Counted from the first letter of the stretch, positions 10,160 through 19,065 are shown. The stretch is DNA of 26,024 nt from Flavobacteriales bacterium (GCA_016713865.1 JADJOG010000052.1:1-26024); one strand, 5' to 3'. Made by a program: numbers and translations. The notes: generated by a model from the letters alone, not told the origin.

Positions 10160-10805
10160 ATGCAACCCAAACCCATCCGCCTTGTCCTTGTCGATGATCA
10201 GGGCATCATCCTCGAAGGCTTGACCGCACTTCTTGACGGTGATCCCGCATTCGAAGTGGTTGGCACGGCCAACTCAGGCGAGCAGGCCGTGAAAGTTGTC
10301 CTGCGCACCGGTCCCGACGCGGTGGTCATGGACATCAGCATGCCTCCGGGCATCAACGGCATCGAGGCCACGCGAGATCGAGAAGCGAATGCCTGAAGTG
10401 GGCATCCTCATGCTCAGCATGTTCCACAAGGCCGATCTCGGTCGATGAGGCCTTGGCGGCTGGCGCCTCGGGCTATTTGCTGAAGAACACGAGCCACAAG
10501 CGACTGAAGGCGCTGGTCGCCGTTGCTGCAGGGGAGCGATTCATGGCGCAGGAGGCACTCGACGACCTGAAGTCAGCGAAGGCGCAGAACGGCGAGAGAA
10601 CGAGCGCCAACGGGCACCTGACCAAGCGAGAACGCGAGATCCTCCGGTTGGCGGCGCTCCAGCGCACGAATAATGAAATCGCCGAAGAGCTTGGCCTGAG
10701 CGTGCACAGGTCGAAACCCACCGGAAGAATATCCATCAGAAGCTCGGCATCCACGGTTCCGCCGGTCTGCTCAAATACGCCACTGATCGCGGCTGGCACC
10801 TGTAA
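10160..10805 (+). CDS. NarL/FixJ-type response regulator (frameshifted)
   Basis: About 215 residues. The receiver domain starts IRLVLVDDQGIILEGLTALL. The phosphoacceptor Asp is in DAVVMDISMPPGINGIEATR, the signalling Ser in EVGILMLSMFH, and the conserved Lys in GASGYLLKN. The C-terminal LuxR-type helix-turn-helix reads LTKREREILRLAALQRTNNE, IAEELGLSVH, and after a slip TVETHRKNIHQKLGIHGSAG, LLKYATDRGWHL, then TAA at 10803-10805. Frame slips are near 10380, 10445 and 10710. It should be a DNA-binding transcription factor activated by phosphorylation. The partner kinase is very likely the TPR histidine kinase at 11392, two genes downstream on the same strand. It is divergent from the TonB receptor, with about 180 bases between. 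Confidence 0.92.
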
Positions 10806-10834
10806 GCATTGTTGCCCACCAAACCCTCCATTAG

Positions 10835-11385
10835 ATGAAGCACTTTTTCCCTTTCGTGATGATTGCTCTAGCCGCATGCGGAACCAGTGGTGGCGATGAT
10901 AGAACACCACAAGGCCTTTGCCAAGATCACGCGCCAGTGCTGAAGGCAGCGTTCAAAGGGCGCTGAACATACCGATGCGGATCGGATACCGGATTACGCA
11001 TTGGATCGAGCCTTCATCCATTTGATGCGCGGCCAACCCAAGACGAAAAAGCCGAAGGCGGCGAAGTGGGCTAATTCGCAGGAATTGGATCCGGCCATGC
11101 CACCATTAGAGAACGTGATCATTTACCTGAACGGCGGAAAGGTGGATGGCGAGCGATATGTGGTCGGCTACGCGCAAATGCATGTCAAATCGAAAGCCCT
11201 TGGTCTTACTGACGATATCGGACAGGCTCGCGTCGCGTTCTCGGCGACGGATGATCCAGAGGGGAATGCCTTCCTCTTCTTTGACCACAACGTCACAACC
11301 TTCGGTAACGCCCTCATCAACTGCGCATTCACCGATGGCGATGACGATCCTCAACACGCCTCGCGAATCGCGGGAGGGACCCTAG
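10835..11385 (+). CDS. Lipoprotein of unknown function between response regulator and kinase
   Basis: The start MKHFFPFVMIALAACGTSGG is a lipoprotein signal (lipobox ALAAC). About 180 residues follow with a frame slip near 10965. Readable parts are DYALDRAFIHLMRGQPKTKK, ENVIIYLNGGKVDGERYVVG, YAQMHVKSKALGLTDDIGQA and AFLFFDHNVTTFGNALINCA. No family was recognised. The frame as written overruns into the kinase gene to 11507. Both other frames stop at 11384 or 11385, just before the kinase ATG, so I place the end there. Its place between a response regulator and its kinase suggests that it is co-transcribed and possibly part of the sensing path, which is inference only. Confidence 0.65.
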
Positions 11386-11391
11386 TGCCGC

Positions 11392-13491
11392 ATGCTTCAG
11401 ATCTGCAAGCGTGGATTAATAGGACTAGTTGCCCTTGGGGCACTGCTCGGGACGGTGCGCTCTTTTGCCCAAGCCCAGGAATCATCGACGAGTTGGCTGC
11501 TCGATAGGTCGTGGTCGCTGATCGATGAGAATCTGGACCGGCGCGTTCTACTACGCCGATGTTGGCGCTGAGCGTGCGCGTGCCGAAGGCGATAGCGCCC
11601 GGTTAGCGCTGGCGTCCGTCGGATCGCTGTTTGCTTGGAGCGCCAACTGCGACCAGAAGAGGCCCTGCGGTACCTGCAATCGGCGTGGTCGATCGACGAC
11701 CGCATGGGGAACGAGCGGGCGCTCATCAGCACCGAGCAGAAGATCGGCACAGCCTTGACCAGCATGGGCCGGCAGACCGAAGCAATCCCTGTACTAGAGC
11801 GCGCGATCGAACGCAGCATTCGCATCGAGGACAAGCCCTCGGAGGCCCGTTGCTTGAACCAATTGGCCATGGCCCTTCAAAGTCTCGGACGCTTCGAGCA
11901 AGCCATTGCGCCCACTTTCGAGGGCTTGCGCATTCGCAAAGCCCTCAATGACCCGGCAGGGGTGGCGCAAACGCTGAACACTCTGGCAAGCTTGTATTGG
12001 CGCATGGGACGGCTAGAGCTGGCGGAACAGACCCTGAAGGAGCAGATTGCGATATTCGGTGATGAGGGGCGGGGAAGGAGCCGAACGGTTGGCATGCTGA
12101 ATCTGGGTGTGCTATACAACCAGATGGGACGTGGGCAGGAGCAGTTGGCCTATGCCGATTCGGTCATAGCGATTTGCCGTGATGTTGGTGATGCCCTGTG
12201 AGCAGGAAGCGCTGATCGCCCGCGCAAACGCTTTGGAGACGATTGACCGGAAGGGAGGCTCGCGTCATCTACGAGCAGGTGATCAGAATGGCCGAAGAAG
12301 CGGGCAATGAGGATAACAGGGCTATTGCCTTGCTGGGCCTTGTAGGCGTTATGCCCGATTCGGAGAAGGGGAGGGCGGAGGCGACTGCTGCAGGAGATCC
12401 GTGTCTGGAGCAGATCCGCGAGCAATCTCAATATCGAACTGAGGCGCGACCGATGCGCTCGCCGACAACTTGCGGGGCAAGCCAAAGCGAATGGGGCGCT
12501 CACCTACGAGCGGGCGCGCGTTCTGGTAGACAGTCTTTATTCGAAGAGCACCGGAGAGGCTTTCGCCAATGCCGACCAGCGCGAGCGCTACGACGCGTCG
12601 CTGCGCGAGGAACAGATCGAGGAACTGCAGCTTGAATTGGCACTCCAAGAGGAGCAGCGCAGACGCAGGACCCTCGGGCGCGATGCGATGATGCCGCATC
12701 CATAGGACTTGTCGTGCTCGTGCTGCTCGCGCTTCCGCACCTTGCAGCAGCGGCGACGCATCATGCGACAACAGATGCGCCCTGCACGAGAATCAGGTGC
12801 GCGAGCTCATGAGCGAGCAGGAAGTGGTCGCATTGGAGGCGATGCTCGATGGCCAGCGATCCGAGCGGGAGCGCATCGCGCAAAGATCTCCATGATCGGT
12901 TAGGCAGCGCCACGAGGCGCCATCCGAATGCGAATCAGCACGATAGATGCTGAACCGGAAGCTGATGTCAGCCACCGCAACGCCAATCTTGCCATCCTCA
13001 TCGGCATGGCCGACGATGCCGTTGCCGACGTGCGCCGAATAGCCCACGACCTGGCTGATAACTCCTTTGCTCGAGAGGGCTGGGGTCACAGCACGAAGAG
13101 GGCTTCGGGATCGAGTGCATCAGCCCGGCAAGCTTGAGGTCGATGCCAGCATCCACGGGTTCGATAAACACATTGTGCAGAAGGTTGAGATGACCTTGTA
13201 CAAGGTGGTGCTGGAGCTTGTGGCCAATGTGCTCAAGCATGCACGCGCAAGCCGACTCACCTTGGATGCTGTTCGCGACGACGATTCGATCACGATCATA
13301 ATCGAAGATGACGGGCAGGGGTTCGTCGAGGCCAACTCGAAAGCGGGCCTGGGTCTTAAAGGCGTGCGCGAACGCGTTGCCAGCATTGGCGGTTCGGTTC
13401 GTTGGGAGTCAAGCCCGGGACGTGGAACAACCGTTGTCGTGGATGTGCCGTTGGGTTCCGGATTGAATGGTGCATCGCCATGGCTGAATGA
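11392..13491 (+). CDS. TPR-containing sensor histidine kinase, HisKA_3 type (frameshifted)
   Basis: About 700 residues across many slips. Signal peptide: GLIGLVALGALLGTVRSFAQ. Tetratricopeptide repeats cover about 11560-12370 (MGRQTEAIPVLERAIERSIR, LNTLASLYWRMGRLELAEQT, MLNLGVLYNQMGRGQEQLAY). A coiled coil (EEQIEELQLELALQEEQ) leads to one membrane helix near 12703-12740 (IGLVVLVLLALP after frame correction). The dimerisation/phosphorylation region reads ERIAQDLHDRLGSA, with the phosphoacceptor His at about 12891. The ATPase domain follows: N-box ELVANVLKHARAS, G1 DDGQGF, G2 GLGLKGVRERV and SSPGRGTTVVVDVPL near 13455. The periplasmic TPR part is the likely sensor. The partner is the LuxR-type regulator at 10160. 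The stop is hidden by an indel between 13464 and 13491, and the uncorrected frame runs on into the tRNA repeat region. Confidence 0.9.
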
Positions 13492-13498
13492 TCATTCA
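13485..13498. repeat. Perfect 14-bp palindrome
   Basis: TGAATGATCATTCA equals its own reverse complement. It lies at the end of the kinase gene and about 27 bases before the probable tRNA promoter. It could be a protein-binding site or chance; there is no T-run, so it is not a terminator. Confidence 0.4.
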
Positions 13499-13524
13499 AT
13501 GAGATGGCTGTTCAACTGCTTTGC

Positions 13525-13532
13525 TACATTCG
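13525..13532 (+). promoter_or_regulatory. Probable -7 element for the tRNA-Pro locus (TACATTCG)
   Basis: TACATTCG matches TAnnTTTG with one mismatch and is nearly identical to the TACATTTG before the M1 peptidase gene. It is the only such element seen between the kinase and the tRNA-Pro. A transcript from it would carry both 5'-part repeat units ahead of the tRNA. Confidence 0.45.
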
Positions 13533-13591
13533 CGCCCCGAAAAGGGCGTAACGCAGCCCAGCAGCGGAATCTTCATGGAAGGATTCGCTGT

Positions 13592-13743
13592 GAAGTTCAG
13601 GACAAGTCTCTTCGGGGTGTGGCGCAGCCCGGTAGCGCATCCCGCCTGAGGGCAGGATGGTCGCCTGAAGTGCGGGACAAGTCTCTTCGAGGTGTGGCGC
13701 AGCCCGGTAGCGCATCCGCCTGAGGGCGGGATGGTCACTTTGC
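13592..13743 (+). repeat. Two tandem units of the 5' part of tRNA-Pro with its leader
   Basis: Unit A is 13592-13666 (75 bp) and unit B is 13667-13743 (77 bp). Each starts with a 21-base leader containing GACAAGTCTCTT, also found at 13744-13764 directly before the full tRNA. It then has the tRNA-Pro acceptor 5' strand (CGGGGTG in A, CGAGGTG in B), the D arm (GCGCAGCCCGGTAGCGC) and an anticodon-arm replacement, and stops after the variable-region bases GGTC, exactly before the T stem. The anticodon arm is replaced by a hairpin with stem CATCCCGCC/GGCGGGATG and loop TGAG (13638-13659 and 13713-13733, with a mismatch in A and a missing C in B). Neither unit can be a working tRNA. Confidence 0.85.
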
Positions 13744-13764
13744 GAAGTGCAGGACAAGTCTCTT

Positions 13765-13834
13765 CGGGGTATAAGCGCAGCCCGGTGCGCCCATGGGGTG
13801 CAAGTGGTCGCTGGTTCGAATCCAGTCACCCCGA
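13765..13834 (+). tRNA. tRNA-Pro(GGG), with bases missing in this sequence
   Basis: The acceptor stem CGGGGT.../...CACCCCG pairs 13765-13771 with 13827-13833, followed by discriminator A. The D arm is AGCGCAGCCCGGT-GCGC. The anticodon loop ATGGGGT gives anticodon GGG (reads CCC). The 3' anticodon strand is GCAAG, the variable region TGGTC, and the T arm GCTGG-TTCGAAT-CCAGT. Only 70 bases are present instead of about 77: one base of the D loop and about five bases of the 5' anticodon strand (expected CTTGC) are missing. In a sequence with this indel rate these are probably read errors, but a real defect cannot be excluded. CCA is not encoded. A strong terminator follows at 13846. Confidence 0.85.
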
Positions 13835-13845
13835 CTGGCAATCTG

Positions 13846-13874
13846 GAAGACCGCCGAATTGGCGGTCTTCTTTT
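13846..13874 (+). terminator. Rho-independent terminator after tRNA-Pro
   Basis: A perfect 10-bp stem GAAGACCGCC / GGCGGTCTTC with a 5-base loop is followed by TTTT. It starts 12 bases after the tRNA end. A second copy of the same stem, without the T-run, follows the first 3'-part unit at 13953-13979. Confidence 0.85.
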
Positions 13875-13884
13875 CATGGTGATT

Positions 13885-14050
13885 GGTAGCGCATCCCGCA
13901 TGCCATGCGGGATGGTCGCTGGTTCGAATCCAGTCACCCCGACTGGCAATCTGGAAGACCGCCGAACAGGCGGTCTTCCCCTTCATGGGGATGGGACCGC
14001 ATCCCGCATGGCATGTGGTATGGTCGCTGGTTCGATCAAGTGACCCCGAC
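13885..14050 (+). repeat. Two tandem units of the 3' part of tRNA-Pro with terminator stem
   Basis: Unit D (from 13885) and unit E (from about 13998) each begin inside the D loop/D stem (GGTAGCGC in D, CGC in E). Each carries a 23-base palindromic anticodon-arm replacement (13892-13914 and 14000-14022; arms CATCCCGCATG and CATGCGGGATG around one base in D). They then have the variable region TGGTC, the T arm GCTGGTTCGAATCCAGT and the acceptor 3' strand CACCCCGA, ending at 13942 and 14049. Ends of the full tRNA, D and E are 108 and 107 bases apart. D is followed by the terminator stem copy at 13953-13979. E is more degraded (GGTTCGATCAAGTGACCCCGA). The stem is one pair longer than a tRNA anticodon stem, so these are not working tRNAs. 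Confidence 0.85.
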
Positions 14051-14114
14051 TGGCTTGAAGTTCAAGGTTCATCCGATGCTTTCTTCCTTTTCCACCCTTC
14101 CCGGACCACCTTTC

Positions 14115-14122
14115 TACATTTG
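14115..14122 (+). promoter_or_regulatory. Bacteroidota -7 element for the M1 peptidase gene (TACATTTG)
   Basis: TACATTTG is a full match to TAnnTTTG and ends 16 bases before the ATG at 14139. No good -33 TTG is seen at the expected distance; the upstream sequence is pyrimidine-rich. Confidence 0.6.
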
Positions 14123-14138
14123 CCGCCTTCCATCTCGC

Positions 14139-16025
14139 ATGCAACTCTCCTACACCGCCCCGGTCGCGGCCCTCGTTCTTTTGCTCGCCGCCTGTGGCTC
14201 GCCAACAAGAAAGCCCGCAGAGGCCAACCAGCCCATCTACACCATGGACCCCCATAGCCATGCTCGGCCGCAAGAGGCGCGCATCACTCACCTCGATCTG
14301 GATATCACGGTCGACATGCAGGCAGAGCGCATCAACGGAACAGCGCGGTACCAAGTCGCCACTGCACCAAATGCGAAGCGCATCGTGTTCGATACCGATG
14401 CGCTTAAGATTGAAGTAGTGGCGGTGGATGAGCGCCAAGTTGATTTCACGCAAGGCGATAGCACCTTCTTAGGCCGGTCGCTGGAAGTGCCCATCCGCCC
14501 GGCGCCAAAGAAGTCACCATCGCGTATAGCACCACAGAAGGTGCCCGTGCGCTGCAATGGCTCAAGCCTCAGCAGACCGCAGGCAAGGAACAACCCTTCC
14601 TATTCACGCAAGGGCAGGCCATCCTTACCCGCACATGGATCCGGTGCAAGACAGACATAGCATCCGCTTCGTACAACGCCAAAATGCAGGTGCCTGCGGG
14701 TCTCATGGCCGTGATGAGCGCCGAGAACCCCACTGCCAAAAGCGCCGATGGACAGTACAGCTTCCGAATGGCGCAGCCCATCCCCGCATACCTCATTGCT
14801 TTGGCCGTTGGCGATCTGGCCTTTGCGCCGATAGGCGAAGCGTACCAGCGTTTACGCAGAGTAAGGCACAGTGAGCACAGCCGCATGGGAGTTCGCTGAT
14901 ATGGAGCGCATGCTCCGAATCTGCCAGAAGCTCTATGGCGATTACCGCTGGGGCCGTTACGATGTGATGCGTGCTCCCCGCAGCTTCCCTTTCGGTGGCA
15001 TGGAGAACCCGCGGCTCACCTTCGCAACGCCCACCATCCTTGCCGGCGACCGTTCGCTCACGGCATTGGTGGCGCACGAGCTCGCGCATAGTTGGAGCGG
15101 CAACCTCGTGACGAACGCCACCTGGAACGACTTCTGGCTGAACGAAGGCTTCACCGTGTATTTCGAGAATCGCATCTGCGAAGCCGTGTACGGCGAAGAT
15201 TACGCGCATGCTGCGGCTGCTTGGCCATGGGACCTGAAGGGTGTGATCGACAAGCTGGAAGCGAAAGGCCACCACGCCGATACCCACCTGCGCCTTCACC
15301 TTGAGGGCCGTGATCCCAGATGAAGGCATGACGGACATCGCGTACGAAAAGGGGATTCGCGCTCTTGCAACTGATCGAGGAGAAGGCCGGTCGCGAGACC
15401 TTCGATGCATTCCTGCGCACGTACTTCGATGAGCATGCTTTCAAGAGCATGACCACCGACGGTTTCGTGACCTACCTGCATGATCGTTTGCTCAAGCCCA
15501 ATAACATCGATCTCGATGTGGCCGAGTGGATCGATGGCGCCGGGCTGCCCGCCAATGCGATCGAGCCGCAGAGCGATAGTTTCATGAAGGTTGAAGCGGA
15601 AGTGGGCAATTGGGGCAAAGGGACCGCTGCGGCGCAACTGAACACGCAGGGATGGACCACGTTCCATTGGATGCACTTCTTGCGCAGCCTTCCTGCGGAT
15701 CTCCGCATAGAGCAACTGACCGATACGGACAAGGCATTCGGTTTCACGGCCAGTGGCAATGCCGAGGTGCTCAGCGCGTGGCTTGAAGGTGTGCATCCGG
15801 AATAATTACGATCCGCATATGATCGGCTCGACCAATTCCTGACCACGGTAGGTCGCCGCAAATTCCTCATGCCGCTCTACACGGAATTGAACAAGACGGA
15901 GAAGGGCCGCGTGCTTGCTCAGAGCATCTATGCTTCAGCACGACCCAATTACCACAGCGTCTCCGGTTCGCACCTTCGATGAGATGCTGGCCTGGAAGGA
16001 TAACCGACCGCCTGCGAGCTTCTGA
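14139..16025 (+). CDS. M1 family aminopeptidase lipoprotein, leukotriene-A4-hydrolase-like (frameshifted)
   Basis: About 628 residues. The start MQLSYTAPVAALVLLLAACG is a lipoprotein signal, so the enzyme is probably on the periplasmic or outer face. The N-terminal beta domain includes ARITHLDLDITVDMQAERIN and ARALQWLKPQQTAGKEQPFL. The substrate-binding motif is GGMEN at 14994-15008. The zinc site is HELAHSWSGNLVTNATWNDF (HELAH at 15075-15089), with the third ligand Glu in LNEGFTVYFE about 60 bases on. This spacing and the SWSGN run match the LTA4H branch of the family. The C-terminal helical domain (FDEMLAWKDNRPPASF) ends at TGA 16023-16025. Slips lie near 14500, 14620, 14840, 15300, 15350 and 15800. 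The enzyme should release N-terminal residues from peptides. It converges with the hydrolase gene, with no gap. Confidence 0.92.
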
Positions 16026-16662
16026 TCATTCGCCCCGCAGCAAGCGCGCGAGTGTGATGGCGTCAAGCTTGTGGCCGCCTTGGAACAGGTGCTTTCGCAT
16101 CGAGATTCCAGCACGCTCGAATCGGACGGCTGTTTCATCCAGTTGCTCAGGATCGGCGTATTCATCGGCATCCCCGAGCACTGCATCTATCGTGGTGCTC
16201 CGCCAACGAGCCAGCGCATCGATTCCTAGCTCGGGGGGAGAGAGCCGGCCCACAGGACGATGCGGTGCAAGGGACGGTCTGAGCGCGTGGCCCAACGCGC
16301 TAACGTGGCCACACCCTGCGAGAATCCCAACGCGCAGATGCGCACCGGGCATGGCGTGCTTGAGCAACTCGTCGCACAGCTCTGTCCGGGTAAGCTACAT
16401 GGTCATCGATCTCGTGCAGCCGATCCTCGCGAGTCATCCAAGTGGCGCCCACGCGCGCATGCTCAGCATCGAGGTAGAAGCGGCTCAATCCTTCGGGCGC
16501 AACGATGCACCTGCCTTCTTCAAGCCCTTTGAAGTTGTTGAGGAAGTAGCGCGCGAGCTGGCCGTAACCATGTATCGCGATCCAGATCTCGGGCGCTGCC
16601 TCCAAAGTGCCCAGCACATGGTAGCGCGCCGTGCGCTGCACTTGGATGAAGCGCTCTTCCAC
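16026..16662 (-). CDS. Alpha/beta hydrolase, carboxylesterase/phospholipase type (frameshifted)
   Basis: About 212 residues, small for an alpha/beta hydrolase and in the range of the phospholipase/carboxylesterase group. The N-terminus has EIWIAIHGYGQLARYFLNNF, with HG forming the usual oxyanion-hole region, and IVAPEGLSRFYLD. After slips near 16395 and 16330 the nucleophile elbow reads LGFSQGVATLARWATR at about 16290-16335 (Ser in GFSQG). The C-terminal catalytic His is in FQGGHKLDA. The Asp is probably in VLGDADEYADPEQL. The substrate cannot be told; esters of small acids are typical for the group. It begins 2 bases after the E1 dehydrogenase stop on the same strand, so the two are almost certainly one operon. 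Confidence 0.85.
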
Positions 16663-16664
16663 GG

Positions 16665-18823
16665 TCAGTAAGCGAGGAGTTCCTTCAACGCAGCCGCCAC
16701 CTTCTCCGCGCTCGGGATCATCGCGGCTTCCAAGGTGCTGTTGAGCGGGATCGCTGGCATATCCCGCTTAACTGGCGTGCGCACCGGTGCATCCAGTTGC
16801 TCGAAGCAATCGTTGCCGATGCGCGATGCAAGCGCTTGCGCGAAGGAGTTGGTGAGTTGCTCTTCCGGTGAGCACAAGGCAGCGGCCATGCGAGCGCACC
16901 GCAGTCATAACGGTGTCTTCATCCAATGGCACGAGCGTGCGCAGGTCGATTATGCTGATGCGGCCGGGGAAATCCTTCGCGGCGGCTTTGGCCCAATACA
17001 CACCCATGCCGTAGGTGACGACGACTGCTGCCTCGCCCTTCGCGATGGCATCGGCATCGGCTTCGAGCACAAGGCGCGCCTTGCCGAAGGGCACGATGTA
17101 ATCGGCGCTGGGCTCTACGGTCTTCGCTTCCTCGGTGCCTTTGATCTTGCTCCAGTAAAGGCCCTGATGTTCCAGCATCACCACGGGGTTCGGGTCGTGG
17201 TAGGCGGCTTTCATCAATCCCTTCAGGTCGGCGCCGGTGCTGGGGTAGGCCACCTTGATGCCTTTGCTGTTGCACAGCGCTCTCCACGCTGCTGCTGTGG
17301 TAGGGCCACCGCTGCCATAAGCGCCGATGGGCACGCGCAGGATGCAGCTCACCGGCCACTTGCCCACGGTGAGGTAGCACGAGCGCGCCACTTCGGTGAA
17401 GAGCTGATTCAGTCCGGGCCAGATGTAATCGGCGAATTGCACCTCCACGATCGGTTTCAAACCCGCAGCGCTCATGCCCACGGTGCTGCCGATGATGAAA
17501 GGCCTTTGGATCGGTGTGTTGAACACGCGGTGCCCGCCGAAGTCGCGCGCAAGCGTTGCGGCCTCGCGGAATACGCCACCGAGGCGCGCGCCCACATCCT
17601 GCCCGTAGAGCAAGCAGCTGGATCCTCCTGCATGAGTTCGCGGATGGCGAAGAGCGCTGTCCACCATCACGGTGGGCTGACGGTCGCCAGGTTGCGCTCT
17701 CCCCGCGCCTCTTCCGTTACCGGTGTTTGGCGCGAAGGCGTGCGTAGTGAGATAAATCAGGCGTGGGATCGTCAGCGGCACGCGCGCTCGAAGTCGGACT
17801 TCACACGCGGGCGATGGCCTGCTGCTCAGTTCCCCCAAGCCATCGAGTTACCAGCGATTGTCGAAAGGGCATTGCTGGAAGAAGAAGCGCGGAGAGGGTC
17901 ACGCACGGGGTGCTCAACGAGGTTCTCTTCACTGCAGTAGAACTCCATACGCGCGCCACTCGTGTGGTGGTTCAACAAGCGGCACTTTCGCATGCACGAG
18001 GAATGGGCGACGCTCGCGCGCGCCAGAAAGCCGATACGCCTCATTCGGAAGGTCATAGCTCGCCATGAAGTCCGCGCCATCCACCTTACGCACTTCCAGG
18101 CCGGGAAAGCCTCCTTGCGTATTCGCTCGCACATCGACCACCCACGGATCTCATCAGCACTGGCGCTACGATGTCCCATTCGTTGTCATACGCCAGGGTA
18201 GATGATGGGCGGCTTCTTCTGCGCAACCATTTGGAAGGCTTCGGCCACTTCGCCCTCTGTGATTAGCAGCATCACCCGATGGGACCAAGCCGACGATGGG
18301 CGCATCAGTATCCTTCGATCCGTTGTAATCGTGCGCGATGCTGCTCTAACTGCCACCACCACAGGCCCATGGCGATGCCCGTGGTGGGAATGGCCTGTAC
18401 CGGTGGCGCTGCTACAGTGCGGAGATGCGCGGCTGCCTTCGCGCCTGCAGCGGGGTGCCCGTAATAGGCGCGACCGCCGCTGAAAAGGGTCCGTCGCGCT
18501 TGCGAGCAATTGCGGCGTCAATTCCCAAGGCTCCATGCCGATGCCCGAGAGGATGCTGTCGGTGCGCGGTAATAGGGCGCCGAAAATCCTGCTTAACCGG
18601 CTGCAGCCAGCGCAGAAGCGGGAATGGCCTCGTGGCCGCGCGGCTGTTGGCATGCACGTATTTGCTCGTGAGCTTACGAAGTTGCTCCTCGTACGGGCTC
18701 GGTCGCGGCCTTGGCCCGTACACATCAGGTCCACGCGCAGCAGGGAGTGTGGTCAGGCGCGAGGGCCGGGCTTCGGGGGTTTCCGCTGGGGGAGGACGCG
18801 TACTGGCGGGAGGTGAATGCCAT
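16665..18823 (-). CDS. Fused E1 alpha-beta 2-oxoacid dehydrogenase, thiamine-diphosphate dependent (frameshifted)
   Basis: About 715 residues joining both E1 subunits. The alpha part (17720-18823) shows YEEQLRKLTSKYVHANSRG, IGMEPWELTPQLLASATDPF, SATGTQAIPTTGIAMGLWWW, then the ThDP/Mg motif GDASITEGEVAEAFQM (about 18225-18290 after frame correction) ending at YDNEWDI, and LLNHHTSGVRMEFYCSEE. The beta part (16665-17680) shows QPTVMVDSAL, LLYGQDVGARLGGVFREAA, PIVEVQFADYIWPGLNQLFT, IPLNSTLEAAMIPSAEKVAA and ALKELLAY at the stop. It should decarboxylate a 2-oxoacid and pass the acyl group to an E2 lipoyl protein. A branched-chain role (2-oxoisovalerate) is the likeliest, but pyruvate is not excluded. 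No E2 or E3 gene is in the window. Start ATG 18823 is provisional. At least a dozen slips, densest in the alpha part. Confidence 0.88.
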
Positions 18824-19065
18824 GGTGTTGCGTGAGCAGCTAAGGTAGCGGATGGTCCTTCGCACGATTCGGGGTCAATGAACGAAAATCCGGATGTCAG
18901 CGGCACCTGTTTCGGACGGTGCCGCAAACCGATTTCCGGTTTCGCTGGAAGAGGCTAGAACCGACGTGCCACTAACGAAGGTTAGTCGTTCCTGCGAGGC
19001 AGAGCATGCCCCTCAGTTTTTGGCCTTGGCGCGCAAGCGGTTGTTGAATACCGCCATCTTCCCGC
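18824..19065. other. Divergent intergenic region with two short hairpins
   Basis: The region separates the minus-strand E1 gene from the plus-strand cyclase gene. It holds two perfect 6-bp stems: AAACCG-ATTTC-CGGTTT at 18926-18942 and ACTAAC-GAAG-GTTAGT at 18971-18986. No exact TAnnTTTG element was found on either strand. The hairpins may be regulatory, but nothing proves it. Confidence 0.4.

Noticed and set aside
13885..13942. A second functional tRNA (loop ATGCCAT, apparent anticodon GCC)
   Set aside because: The 5' acceptor strand and most of the D arm are missing and the anticodon stem is one pair too long, so it cannot fold as a tRNA.
13524..13986. Minus-strand ORFs giving GDWIRTSDH/GVTGFEPAT-type proteins
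   Set aside because: These are antisense translations of tRNA T-arm and terminator sequence, a well-known false protein in databases; the DNA is the tRNA-Pro repeat region.
13592..14050. CRISPR array or minisatellite
   Set aside because: Units are clearly tRNA-Pro parts in sorted order with two different periods; there are no spacers of constant length and no cas genes.
16735..17940. 401-residue plus-strand ORF
   Set aside because: It is a shadow of the E1 dehydrogenase gene on the other strand; it has no family motifs, while the minus strand reads clear E1 beta sequence.
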